From: JBBQSF01 sp038214085
Lineage (GTDB): Bacteria; Bacteroidota; Bacteroidia; Bacteroidales; CG2-30-32-10
Reading direction: 5' to 3'
NCBI GenBank assembly: GCA_038214085.1
Contig: JBBQSF010000084.1
Location: forward strand, 1-13,769
Length of the DNA: 13,769 nt
The notes beneath the pieces are model-generated. The model had not been told where the DNA came from. It did no database searches and saw only the letters and a program-made list of their open reading frames with translations. Shown piece after piece: positions 1-6,508 of the stretch. A program made the translations under genes and the position numbers. How positions within the stretch are numbered: the stretch's first letter is position 1; every line of letters begins with the position of its first letter.

Positions 1-250
1 CAACTCACAACTTGAAACAGACGAGCAATGAATTTAAATCGCCTTGAACAGGCAAAACACCTCTTTTAATTTTGCGAAGGGTCGGCATTCTTTCACTTTT
101 TCAGTCGATATTTTACTGGTCTGTCTGTCTTTTTACAATGAACGCTAACTCTTGTGTGTCAGTATTGGTGTTATTTCCACTTTATTCAATTCATAAATTG
201 CTTTTCTTAAATATCTGATTATTTATCTATTCTGTAAATAAAGTCGTTTG

Positions 251-285
251 CAAACAATTACAAACAACAGCAAACCCTTACAAGC
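251..285. repeat. 10-bp-phased CAAAC direct repeat
   Basis: CAAAC starts at 251, 261 and 271, and a one-base variant CAAGC starts at 281, so the period is exactly 10 bp. The five bases between units differ, so this is not a simple tandem duplication. Spacing of one helical turn places every unit on the same DNA face, which would suit cooperative protein binding. No protein or function is known from the sequence, and it lies downstream of an operon rather than before a visible gene. Confidence 0.5.
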
Positions 286-325
286 GAATAAATATGAACC
301 AATTGTTTTTATCACATACAATATT

Positions 326-358
326 ACAAAATGTTTTTAACTTACAAAAACATTTCGT
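326..358 (-). terminator. candidate terminator of the MBOAT operon
   Basis: Arms at 326-338 and 346-358 form a 13-bp stem with a 7-base loop, beginning about 20 bases past the MBOAT stop codon. The single non-Watson-Crick position is a G-U pair in RNA read leftward but an A-C mismatch in RNA read rightward. The structure therefore favours the minus-strand transcript, as expected for a terminator of this operon. The stem is AT-rich and lacks a clean run of U after it, so termination efficiency is uncertain. Confidence 0.45.
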
Positions 359-377
359 CTAACTGCGGCAGATAAAT

Positions 378-1856
378 CTAAAAGCCTGCATATAAAAACG
401 GCTGCACATCGGCGCCCTGCAATTGAATAATTGTTTGAAGCAGTGCACTAAAAAGAATTGCTTTCGCCCAAAAAGGCATAAGAATAAAGCGTTGTGCTAT
501 GGTTGAGAATTTTTGTACCGGAATTGCATAAAGCAAAAAACCACCTGCAAGCAACACCACATAGAGCGTACGCACTTGAACAAATGGCGCAAGATACGAC
601 AAATCGGTATCCGTAAAAATTCTGCTTACCAGCAACCATGCACTGTTTAAATCGGCAGAGCGGAAAACAATCCACAAAAAAGCTATGATATTAAAAGTGA
701 TGAACCAGCTTATGGAATTGTAAATGCGAACCGGAACTTTTTTGCGCAAGCGTTTTCTCTGCTTTGAAGTGAGGATTTCAAAACCCATGATTGCACCGTT
801 CAGCGCACCCCACAAAATAAATGTAAAATTCGGCCCATGCCAAAAACCGCAAATCACAAACGTAAAAACCAATGCGGTTACAATTCCCATTGTGCCGGCA
901 TTCCTGAATTTGAGCGACATTGGCGAAAATAAATAATCGCGCAACCAGCTCGAAAGCGAGATATGCCAGCGCCTCCAGAAGTCGGTAAGATTGAGTGCGT
1001 GATATGGCTTATTGAAATTTATTCCTATGTTAAAGCCCAAAATAGCAGCAATACCAATGGCCATATCGGTGTATCCTGAAAAGTCGAAATAAATCTGAGC
1101 AGTATATCCATAAACCGCCATAAGTGTTTCAAATCCCGAATACGTGCCGGGAGCATCAAACACAAGATTGTTGTATTGCCCAAGATAGTCAGCAATAACA
1201 GCCTTTTTCACCAAACCCTGAATAATTAAATAGAAGCCGAGATAAATTTTTGCATGATCAATAATTGGCTTTTTCTGCAATTGGGGGAGAAATTCAGAAG
1301 CTCTGGTAATTGGACCGGCTGTGAGCAATGGGAAAAAGCTAAAGTAAAAAGCAAATTCAAGAAAGTCCGTTTCAGGCTTTATATCTTCCCTGTAAACGTC
1401 CACTATGTAACTAATGGTACGAAAAATATAATACGAAATCCCAACAGGTACGAGAAGTGAAAATGGTGTAAAAGTGCTTCCTTCCATTGCGGCAAACACT
1501 CCTCCAAAAAAATTCAGATATTTGAAAAGTACAAGCAAAAGCAGGTTTAATGTTACTGATGCTATAAGCCAATACCGGCGTGATTTTCGTGAAATACTTT
1601 TGTAAATTTTTTGTGCAATAATATAATCGGAAACAAGTGGAAGCAAAATAATCAGAAATGCCAATCCACTTAGCTTGTAATAAAAAAACATGCTGAACAC
1701 CACCATTATCAACGAACGCATGAGCCTGTTGCTGTAATAGAAATTATATACGAACAACAAAATTGTAAAGAAAATCAAAAATGCTCCGCTGTTGAAAAGT
1801 AAAGGATTGGCGGCGTCGAACCTGAAAAGCGAGAAAAAATAATTTACAAGCTCCAT
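378..1856 (-). CDS. MBOAT family membrane O-acyltransferase (AlgI-like)
   Basis: This is a multi-spanning inner-membrane O-acyltransferase of 492 residues, a usual length for the AlgI/DltB/PatA group. Such proteins pass acyl groups, often acetyl, from a cytoplasmic donor toward a polymer outside the membrane. The sequence shows many hydrophobic segments, a WRRWH block (residues 294-298) and a GFWHG block (337-341). His340 is the expected catalytic histidine and His298 the second conserved one. The C-terminus ends in GADVQPF, as in Bacteroidota homologues. The start lies 5 bases after the stop of the SGNH gene, so the two are almost certainly co-transcribed and functionally paired. The polymer modified cannot be told: exopolysaccharide, O-antigen and peptidoglycan are all possible. 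The family call is firm; the substrate is unknown. Confidence 0.93.
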   Translation of the reverse strand: MELVNYFFSLFRFDAANPLLFNSGAFLIFFTILLFVYNFYYSNRLMRSLIMVVFSMFFYYKLSGLAFLIILLPLVSDYIIAQKIYKSISRKSRRYWLIASVTLNLLLLVLFKYLNFFGGVFAAMEGSTFTPFSLLVPVGISYYIFRTISYIVDVYREDIKPETDFLEFAFYFSFFPLLTAGPITRASEFLPQLQKKPIIDHAKIYLGFYLIIQGLVKKAVIADYLGQYNNLVFDAPGTYSGFETLMAVYGYTAQIYFDFSGYTDMAIGIAAILGFNIGINFNKPYHALNLTDFWRRWHISLSSWLRDYLFSPMSLKFRNAGTMGIVTALVFTFVICGFWHGPNFTFILWGALNGAIMGFEILTSKQRKRLRKKVPVRIYNSISWFITFNIIAFLWIVFRSADLNSAWLLVSRIFTDTDLSYLAPFVQVRTLYVVLLAGGFLLYAIPVQKFSTIAQRFILMPFWAKAILFSALLQTIIQLQGADVQPFLYAGF

Positions 1857-1861
1857 TGATT

Positions 1862-2695
1862 TTACAGGTTAGGCGGTGGATTGGGCATCAATAGCGTGGT
1901 TGGCGGACTTTTCTTTTTAATACTGTCCGAAGGAAAATTCAAAAGCACTGGGTATTTGCTTTTGTTCATAATGAATCCTGCAACAGAATCCATCCACATT
2001 TTAGCCGATTCACGTGTTGGATGAGCGCCATCCTTGAATCGGTTGTATTTTAAATTTTTTGATGGATAATACCTTTTGTAGCCTGTATTTTTTACAATCA
2101 AACTGTTGATTCCTGTGTCATCCTTCCAGTTTGGAGGACCTACCCAAATATATTTTCTGTCGCCTATTTGCGCTAAGATATGTTTAACCAGCGGATCGCG
2201 CTGAAAAATATCCTTGATAAATAATTCGTTTGCGCCCAGCACAAGAATGATGTATGTGGGTTCAAATTTTTTGATAAAATACGCAAGTGTATCGCAGTTG
2301 CCATACCATAGCGATGATGAACTGTACCAAATTACTGAATTCATGGTATGTCCGTTCTGGCGGCAATAATCGTTGAGCCGATAGCCAAGGCCTTCGAGCA
2401 TGGAATCTCCAATAAGTAAAAATTTTTGTTTGCTCGAATCCATCGCAATTGTATCCTGAACTATTCGGGAGTTGGCGGCACATAAACCCACGGGCAATAC
2501 TGTTGGCGAAACAATTTGCTTCACCGGTCCCTGTTTTATGTCTAAAGTAAAAAGTTTCACGGGTTTTTCTCTAAATGCGTATGCAGTGAGTAAAACCAGT
2601 GCTATAACAAACAAAACAACAATTTGCAGAAATGGAGATATTCTTTTTATGATAATTCCTTTCAAATACGAGATGATTTTCTTCACTTTTTTCAT
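1862..2695 (-). CDS. membrane-anchored SGNH/GDSL-type protein, acylation partner
   Basis: The protein has 277 residues when started at the ATG at 2693-2695. A longer reading to 2815 would run well into the upstream hydrolase gene, and its extra 40 residues show no family features, so the internal start is preferred. It leaves a 10-bp gap to the upstream stop. A basic N-terminus and one membrane segment (about residues 20-41) place the catalytic domain outside the membrane. SGNH blocks are visible: GDS with Ser98, GANE with Asn156, and DGAHP with Asp222 and His225. Proteins of this type (compare AlgJ/AlgX, PatB, DltD) work with an MBOAT protein as the extracytoplasmic transferase or esterase, and the next gene is exactly that. 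The C-terminus is proline-rich and low in complexity. Whether it transfers or hydrolyses acyl groups is not decided by sequence. Confidence 0.85.
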   Translation of the reverse strand: MKKVKKIISYLKGIIIKRISPFLQIVVLFVIALVLLTAYAFREKPVKLFTLDIKQGPVKQIVSPTVLPVGLCAANSRIVQDTIAMDSSKQKFLLIGDSMLEGLGYRLNDYCRQNGHTMNSVIWYSSSSLWYGNCDTLAYFIKKFEPTYIILVLGANELFIKDIFQRDPLVKHILAQIGDRKYIWVGPPNWKDDTGINSLIVKNTGYKRYYPSKNLKYNRFKDGAHPTRESAKMWMDSVAGFIMNKSKYPVLLNFPSDSIKKKSPPTTLLMPNPPPNL

Positions 2696-2705
2696 TCGAG
2701 CTACC

Positions 2706-3494
2706 CTATTGTTTTGATTGTTTAAAAAGCCATTCATACAATTTCGGATTGGCGTAGGTTTTAGCCCATATTCCATGCGCCAAGTCAGGATATTCAGTAT
2801 AAATCGGGTTTCCACCAGCTTTTTTTAATGCAGCCACCATATTTCGTGAACGTATAGTAAGCACAACCTTATCAAGCGCTCCATGAAACACCCATAACGG
2901 AATATTCTTAATCAATGAAGCTTTTGCAGTGTCCGCACCTCCGCAAAGGGGAACTGCTGCAGCAAATTTATTTGGCCAGCGCGAAATGGCATCCCAGGTT
3001 CCAAAGCCACCCATGGATAAACCTGTAATATAAATACGGTTGGTATCGATGTATGTTAATTTGCAAAGGCTGTCGAGAAGTTTCATCGTTTTTGCCATAT
3101 ATAACGAAGGTGTGTCGGGCATGATATGCGAAGGCAGTTTCCAATCGGTTTCCACCCACCTGTACTTTTCGGCACATTGAGGTGCAACAACAAAAGCCTG
3201 ATACTTTTCGTAATTTTCGGGGCTTGCAAAATTCTTTACTCCGTTTGAAAGTTGCATTTCGTTATCATTTCCGCGTTCACCGGCTCCATGAAGAAACAAA
3301 ACTACAGGATATTTTTTTAAAGGATCGAAATTCTGTGGCGATAAAAACCGATAATTAAGCGTATCACCAGGTTTTGGTATGAATTGAAATTTTCCGAAAA
3401 ATCCCTTTTGCTGGGCATTTCCAATACTAGCACTCAACAATAATATGAGCACAAATGCGGACAAAAGAAAAAATTGTCGGTTGATTTTATTCAT
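2706..3494 (-). CDS. secreted alpha/beta-hydrolase (predicted esterase/peptidase)
   Basis: This 262-residue exported serine hydrolase resembles the dienelactone hydrolase, phospholipase/carboxylesterase and prolyl-oligopeptidase-like families. The N-terminus is a signal peptide with a hydrophobic core and a likely cut after SIGNA (residue 27). The oxyanion region HGAGERG begins at His69. The nucleophile elbow GLSMGG carries Ser160, and Asp208 (HGALDK) and His240 (DLAHG) complete a triad in the usual order. It is the first gene of a three-gene operon with an SGNH protein and an MBOAT acyltransferase. A sugar-ester hydrolase that trims or removes the acyl groups is therefore an attractive role, but this is inference from context. 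Similar proteins are often annotated as feruloyl or acetylxylan esterases, or simply as predicted peptidases. Confidence 0.85.
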   Translation of the reverse strand: MNKINRQFFLLSAFVLILLLSASIGNAQQKGFFGKFQFIPKPGDTLNYRFLSPQNFDPLKKYPVVLFLHGAGERGNDNEMQLSNGVKNFASPENYEKYQAFVVAPQCAEKYRWVETDWKLPSHIMPDTPSLYMAKTMKLLDSLCKLTYIDTNRIYITGLSMGGFGTWDAISRWPNKFAAAVPLCGGADTAKASLIKNIPLWVFHGALDKVVLTIRSRNMVAALKKAGGNPIYTEYPDLAHGIWAKTYANPKLYEWLFKQSKQ

Positions 3495-3499
3495 GTTTA

Positions 3500-3507
3500 C
3501 AAAACTA
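3500..3507 (-). promoter_or_regulatory. candidate -7 box of the O-acylation operon
   Basis: Read on the minus strand, TAGTTTTG matches the Bacteroidota TAnnTTTG element. It lies only 5 bases before the ATG at 3494, so a transcript from it would be almost leaderless. No matching TTG -33 element is evident. Such 8-mers arise by chance in AT-rich DNA. Confidence 0.3.
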
Positions 3508-3572
3508 TCTAAAAAACTTGAAATTCTGATTGAAATTTTAGTTTTATTAAATCAGCCCATTAACATAATATA

Positions 3573-3580
3573 TATCTTTG
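3573..3580 (+). promoter_or_regulatory. candidate -7 box of the TauE/SafE gene
   Basis: TATCTTTG matches TAnnTTTG and lies 7 bases before the ATG at 3588, implying a very short leader. A -33 TTG is not seen at the usual distance, so the support is moderate. Confidence 0.4.
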
Positions 3581-3587
3581 CAATGCT

Positions 3588-4370
3588 ATGACATGGATTG
3601 AAGTAACGATACTTATCACATCAGGCTTGTTTGTAGGTTTTATCAATACGCTTGCAGGCGGGGGAACCATAATTTCCTTATCGCTGCTTATGTTTCTTGG
3701 CTTGCCTGCAGATGTTGCAAACGGCACAAATCGTATTGCTGTTATATTTCAGAATATTGTTGCTGTTTCCGAATTTAAAAAACACAAAGTCCTGGATCTT
3801 AAAAAAGGAATTTATATGGGAATTCCTACTGCATTGGGTGCAATTGCAGGAGCATTTATTGCCATTGACCTTGATAAAAAAACCATTGAATATGCCATTG
3901 CATTTATAATGCTGCTGATGCTTTTTTTTATTTTCTACAAACCTGATCGCTGGCTTAAAGGAAAGGTTTCTCTTCAGGAAAAAAAGCTAACTCCTATGCA
4001 AATGATCCTCTATTTTTTTATTGGCGTTTATGGAGGCTTTATTCATGTAGGTGTAGGTTATTTTCTAATTGCTATGGTGGTAGTGGGTTCGGGTTACGAC
4101 CTTGTAAAAGGCAATGCGTTAAAAAATCTTATTGTGTTGATTTATGTGCCATTTTCGCTTGTTATTTATATGATAAGTGGACATGTAAATTACAAGTACG
4201 GACTTATTCATGCCATTGGCAATATGATTGGTGCATATATTGCCACACGTTTTGCTTTCAGAAAAGGGGCAAATTTTGTGCGTTGGATAATGCTTTCTGT
4301 TATTGTAATTTCCATTTTGCAAATATTCGGACTTATTGATTTTAAAGCAATTTTTGCAACATTTCTTTAA
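3588..4370 (+). CDS. TauE/SafE family membrane permease
   Basis: This is a polytopic inner-membrane protein of 260 residues, typical for the TauE/SafE (sulfite exporter/anion permease) family. The N-terminal repeat shows GFINTLAGGGTIISL (residues 17-31), then GLPADVANGTNR (38-49). The second half carries the matching GVYGGFIHVGVGYFL block (146-160). Hydrophobic stretches fit about eight membrane segments, with a basic cytoplasmic loop near residues 118-133. Family members export or import sulfite, sulfoacetate, thiosulfate or related anions; the substrate here cannot be read from the sequence. It is transcribed divergently from the O-acylation operon with 93 bp between starts, and no sulfur gene is nearby. 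It appears to be a single-gene transcription unit followed by a long non-coding stretch. Confidence 0.9.
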   Translation: MTWIEVTILITSGLFVGFINTLAGGGTIISLSLLMFLGLPADVANGTNRIAVIFQNIVAVSEFKKHKVLDLKKGIYMGIPTALGAIAGAFIAIDLDKKTIEYAIAFIMLLMLFFIFYKPDRWLKGKVSLQEKKLTPMQMILYFFIGVYGGFIHVGVGYFLIAMVVVGSGYDLVKGNALKNLIVLIYVPFSLVIYMISGHVNYKYGLIHAIGNMIGAYIATRFAFRKGANFVRWIMLSVIVISILQIFGLIDFKAIFATFL

Positions 4371-4475
4371 ATTTCGTTTTATATTTCTTATAAACTCAAG
4401 GCATTCAAAAAATCCGCTCTAATCAGCAATAGTGTTTTTGTTTTTTAGAGGATATTTAAATTTAAAAACATGAAA

Positions 4476-4520
4476 TTATTGTGCCCCTATTCTCGATACT
4501 TTTTCTATCGTCACATCGAG
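4476..4520 (+). repeat. left REP-like arm of a 504-bp inverted-repeat pair
   Basis: The arm begins TTATTGTGCCCC (4476-4487), which matches the right arm's complement at 4968-4979 with one difference. It continues with TCTCGATAC (4491-4499) and TTTTTCTATCGTC (4500-4512). Both have perfect complements in the right arm, at 4932-4940 and 4944-4956. Within the arm CGATA/TATCG can pair locally. It resembles short dispersed REP-type palindromes, but only this inverted pair occurs in the window. Confidence 0.6.
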
Positions 4521-4531
4521 TCCGCTCCTAA

Positions 4532-4583
4532 TACCAATACTTAGTAAGAAATAGGCCAAAATTTCTTGCTTTGTAGTATGGTA
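4532..4583 (+). repeat. long imperfect hairpin
   Basis: TACCAATACT (4532-4541) pairs with AGTATGGTA (4575-4583) with one bulged A. GTAAGAAAT (4544-4552) pairs with ATTTCTTGC (4561-4569), closing an 8-base loop. The T-G position of the inner stem is a wobble pair in rightward RNA and an A-C clash in leftward RNA. If transcribed, the fold therefore favours the plus strand. It ends six bases before the next large hairpin starts. Confidence 0.5.
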
Positions 4584-4588
4584 AATGT

Positions 4589-4642
4589 CGATCATGAAAT
4601 CGTTGGAGTCCGTTTTTTGGGACTACTACAAATTCATGATCG
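4589..4642. repeat. 23-bp-arm hairpin with T-rich loop
   Basis: Arms at 4589-4611 and 4620-4642 match at 19 of 23 positions around an 8-base loop containing six T. The outer ten pairs (CGATCATGAA and its complement) and the inner five (AGTCC/GGACT) are perfect, and the four mismatches are clustered between them. It is the longest local palindrome in the window. No U-run follows the stem, so it does not look like a simple terminator. Confidence 0.6.
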
Positions 4643-4750
4643 GTATAAAAATCATTGTTGCCCGATAAAAAAATGCAAATGCGTGAACTCTCAAGTTAAA
4701 TAAGGTATCTATGGGTTTTATAAAAACAAAAGGTTAGTTTTAATAGTTTT

Positions 4751-4870
4751 GATGAATTGAATTTTATCAATTCATTTTGCCTCAATCCTAAAGGATGTAA
4801 ATTGCTAAAAATCAATTCATCCTTCAGTACCGAGGCAAAGGAAGAAAATAATAAATTTACATCCTTTTAG
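4751..4870. repeat. nested, mutually exclusive inverted repeats
   Basis: Several stems compete here. ATGAATTGA (4752-4760) can pair with TCAATTCAT at 4767-4775 or with the second copy at 4812-4820. AAAGGATGTAAATT (4790-4803) is perfectly complementary to 4854-4867 over 14 bases. Its core AAGGATG can also pair with CATCCTT at 4819-4825. TTTGCCTC (4776-4783) is complementary to GAGGCAAA (4832-4839). These cannot all form at once. No coding potential was seen. Confidence 0.55.
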
Positions 4871-4931
4871 CTTAAATGTTTTTTACCGGACATTAATAAT
4901 AAAAAATAATCAATTACAAAAATGAATGCGG

Positions 4932-4979
4932 GTATCGAGAAGCGACGATAGAAAAACTCGAATTGACGGGGCATAATAA
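4932..4979 (-). repeat. right REP-like arm of the 504-bp inverted-repeat pair
   Basis: Read on the minus strand it starts TTATTATGCCCC (4979-4968), then a TTCGAG segment, then TTTTTCTATCGTC (4956-4944), then TCTCGATAC (4940-4932). The left arm carries the same blocks, but with TCTCGATAC before rather than after the central 13-mer. The two arms are thus related by block order as well as by inversion. The element ends about 90 bases before the DUF1003 gene. Confidence 0.6.
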
Positions 4980-5023
4980 AAAATTTTATATGAAATTTAA
5001 ACAGATTCTTACATCTAAATTTA

Positions 5024-5031
5024 TATATTTG
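5024..5031 (+). promoter_or_regulatory. candidate -7 box of the DUF1003 gene
   Basis: TATATTTG matches TAnnTTTG and ends 35 bases before the ATG at 5067, a normal leader length. No clear -33 TTG is visible upstream, where the palindromic island ends. Confidence 0.4.
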
Positions 5032-5066
5032 ACAATTCATAAAGTGCTCAAATTAAAAAAGAATTC

Positions 5067-5789
5067 ATGACAACTTTCCACAGCGACATTTCAAACAAAG
5101 AATTTCCCATTTCAGAAAGGGTGTCTGGTAAGGCGCTCAGCCATTCAATACTGGCTATTATTCAAAAAGAACAGCCCCAATTTACAACCGAAAGTAACCT
5201 TTCGTTTGAGGAACTGAATTGCTATAGGGTAAAATATATTTCGAACTACCTTATCACTGAAACCGAAGAGCTTAATGTGCTTGAGAAAACTGTGCTTGCT
5301 TCTTTAGCCGATAACAGCACTTTATCAGATAAAATTGAAACAGACGTACAACCTCTTACTATAGGCCAGAGCATAGCTGACAAAGTAGCTTCTTTTGGTG
5401 GAAGCTGGAAATTCATTATTATTTTTGGCGTTTTTATTTTGATTTGGATATGCATTAATGTAGTCTGGCTTTTTGGTAAAAACTTTGACCCCTACCCTTT
5501 TATCTTGTTAAATTTAATTTTATCATGTCTGGCTGCCATCCAAGCACCAGTAATTATGATGAGCCAAAACCGTCAGGAAGAAAAGGACAGAGAAAGAGCT
5601 AAAAAAGATTATATGATAAATCTGAAATCTGAAATAGAAATCAGATCACTACACGAAAAAATGGATCACCTGATTATCCATCAACAACAAGAACTTTTAG
5701 AAATACAAAAAGTCCAGATTGAAATGATGAACGATATTCTCAAACAAATTAAATTTGACCAGAATTTACAAGAAAAACATTCACAGTAA
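5067..5789 (+). CDS. DUF1003 domain membrane protein
   Basis: This 240-residue protein carries the DUF1003 (COG4420) domain. Two membrane segments lie at about residues 114-136 and 144-166. They flank the loop FDPYPFILLNL and are followed by the family signature QAPVIMMSQNRQEEKDR (159-175). A polar N-terminal domain of about 100 residues precedes the membrane hairpin. The C-terminal 60 residues are highly charged and rich in K, E and Q with heptad-like spacing (about 180-230), consistent with a coiled coil in the cytoplasm. The biochemical role of DUF1003 proteins is not established to my knowledge. It stands alone between the palindromic island and the PepSY-like gene, with 142 bp to the latter. 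Confidence 0.88.
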   Translation: MTTFHSDISNKEFPISERVSGKALSHSILAIIQKEQPQFTTESNLSFEELNCYRVKYISNYLITETEELNVLEKTVLASLADNSTLSDKIETDVQPLTIGQSIADKVASFGGSWKFIIIFGVFILIWICINVVWLFGKNFDPYPFILLNLILSCLAAIQAPVIMMSQNRQEEKDRERAKKDYMINLKSEIEIRSLHEKMDHLIIHQQQELLEIQKVQIEMMNDILKQIKFDQNLQEKHSQ

Positions 5790-5879
5790 ATTGATTAAAA
5801 ACTATTTTCTACAAAGATTATTCAAGTTGAACTGGTCTTTCAATTAAATCAATTCAAAGAATTATAAAATTTGTTAATA

Positions 5880-5911
5880 TTTGATTTCTTGTTATTAATT
5901 ATATACTTTAG
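5880..5911 (+). promoter_or_regulatory. candidate promoter of the PepSY-like gene
   Basis: TTTG at 5880-5883, a 20-base spacer and TACTTTAG at 5904-5911 approximate the Bacteroidota -33/-7 pattern (TTTG and TAnnTTTG, with one mismatch in the second). The gap to the ATG at 5932 is 20 bases. It is the only candidate promoter listed here with both elements at a plausible spacing. Confidence 0.5.
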
Positions 5912-5931
5912 CATTATAAAACTTATCTAAC

Positions 5932-6435
5932 ATGAAAAAACTATTTATTTTATTTGCTTTTGTTTTCATAGCAGGAAACACTTTCAGCCAGACTCTTCAG
6001 GAAAAAGATGTTCCCGATGCAGTTAAAACTCAGTTTAAATCCAAATTTCCGGCGCAAACCGCTACCAAATGGGAATTTGAAGATTCTCTTTACCAGGCAT
6101 CATTTACAAACGATGGTATGGAAATAGAAGCTGCCTTTGATGCACTTGGTACATGGAAAGAAACCGAATGGCTAATTCCAACAGAATATGCACCTGCAAA
6201 AATCAAAGAATATATTGCTACAAATTATGCCGGTTATAAAATCAAAGAAGTGTGCATTACCGATAAACCTGTTGATGGCAAAATGTACAAAGCAGAAATC
6301 ACCAAGAAAAAAACAAAAGTTGATTTGGTATTTACTTTGGCTGGCGAATTTAAAAATATCCTGAAAGAAGGCTGCGACAAAGAAAAGAAAGGTTGCGACC
6401 CCAATTGCCCACATCACCAGACTGAGAATAAATAA
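5932..6435 (+). CDS. secreted PepSY-like protein with Cys/His-rich tail
   Basis: This 167-residue exported protein has a signal peptide of about 19 residues (MKKLFILFAF start, TFS|Q region). The rest fits the PepSY-like / beta-lactamase-inhibitor-like fold common in Bacteroidota. Two similar halves begin near VPDAVKTQFKSKFP (27-40) and YAPAKIKEYIATNY (86-99). Each is followed by a W- or Y-containing strand such as TKWEFEDSLYQASF. The tail after residue 147 is unusual: Cys148, Cys155, Cys159 and His161-His162 in a lysine-rich stretch, which might bind a metal. A fourth cysteine is Cys108. The function of these proteins is generally unknown; periplasmic binding or inhibitory roles are only suggestions. 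It has its own likely promoter and a strong terminator, so it is probably monocistronic. Confidence 0.8.
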   Translation: MKKLFILFAFVFIAGNTFSQTLQEKDVPDAVKTQFKSKFPAQTATKWEFEDSLYQASFTNDGMEIEAAFDALGTWKETEWLIPTEYAPAKIKEYIATNYAGYKIKEVCITDKPVDGKMYKAEITKKKTKVDLVFTLAGEFKNILKEGCDKEKKGCDPNCPHHQTENK

Positions 6436-6456
6436 AAAAAATATTTTCCTTTATGT

Positions 6457-6498
6457 AATATCAGCAGGTATAAAACTTTATCTGCTGATATTTTTTTT
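6457..6498 (+). terminator. rho-independent terminator after the PepSY-like gene
   Basis: AATATCAGCAG (6457-6467) and CTGCTGATATT (6482-6492) form a perfect 11-bp stem. The 14-base loop can itself pair as ATAAA/TTTAT. Eight T (6491-6498) finish the structure, a textbook layout for the plus strand. The element sits between converging genes and may also slow leftward transcripts from the dCMP deaminase operon, but the T tract on that strand is displaced from the stem. Confidence 0.85.
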
Positions 6499-6508
6499 AT
6501 TCTTTTGT

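Larger units (their letters stand above)
1..377. other. non-coding left edge, no supported gene
   Basis: I see no credible coding region here. All three forward frames meet a stop within the first 50 bases, and the longest reverse frame starting at ATG near position 95 gives only 27 codons. Two structured elements lie inside it and are listed separately: a 10-bp-phased CAAAC repeat at 251-285 and a hairpin at 326-358 just past the MBOAT stop codon. A short GTCT tandem run lies near 118-132. The rest looks like AT-rich intergenic sequence. Confidence 0.6.
4371..5066. other. gene-free, palindrome-rich intergenic region
   Basis: No open reading frame of convincing length exists on either strand across these roughly 700 bases, and I see no transposase remnant. 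Instead there is a dense series of inverted repeats between 4476 and 4979, listed separately: a long-range inverted-repeat pair at the ends, two adjacent large hairpins (4532-4583 and 4589-4642) and a block of competing stems (4751-4867). A T-rich stretch near 4430-4446 follows the TauE gene but has no good stem before it, so no terminator is called there. Confidence 0.7.

Noticed and set aside
12..95. 27-codon reverse-strand reading frame (starts MPTLRKIKRG) at the left edge
   Set aside because: Too short, no recognised family, no promoter or neighbour support. It begins just after an in-frame stop, so it is most simply chance.
2696..2815. Longer start for the SGNH protein
   Set aside because: The extra 40 residues overlap the upstream hydrolase coding end and show no family features. 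The ATG at 2695 leads straight into the basic stretch and membrane anchor.
4371..4450. Terminator directly after the TauE/SafE gene
   Set aside because: A T-rich run exists near 4430-4446 but no stable stem precedes it. The short GTTTTATA/TTATAAAC pairing is imperfect.
4371..5066. Retron, CRISPR leader or integron attC interpretation of the palindromic island
   Set aside because: There is no reverse transcriptase, cas gene, integrase or regular spacer-repeat periodicity anywhere in the window. Only inverted repeats are visible.
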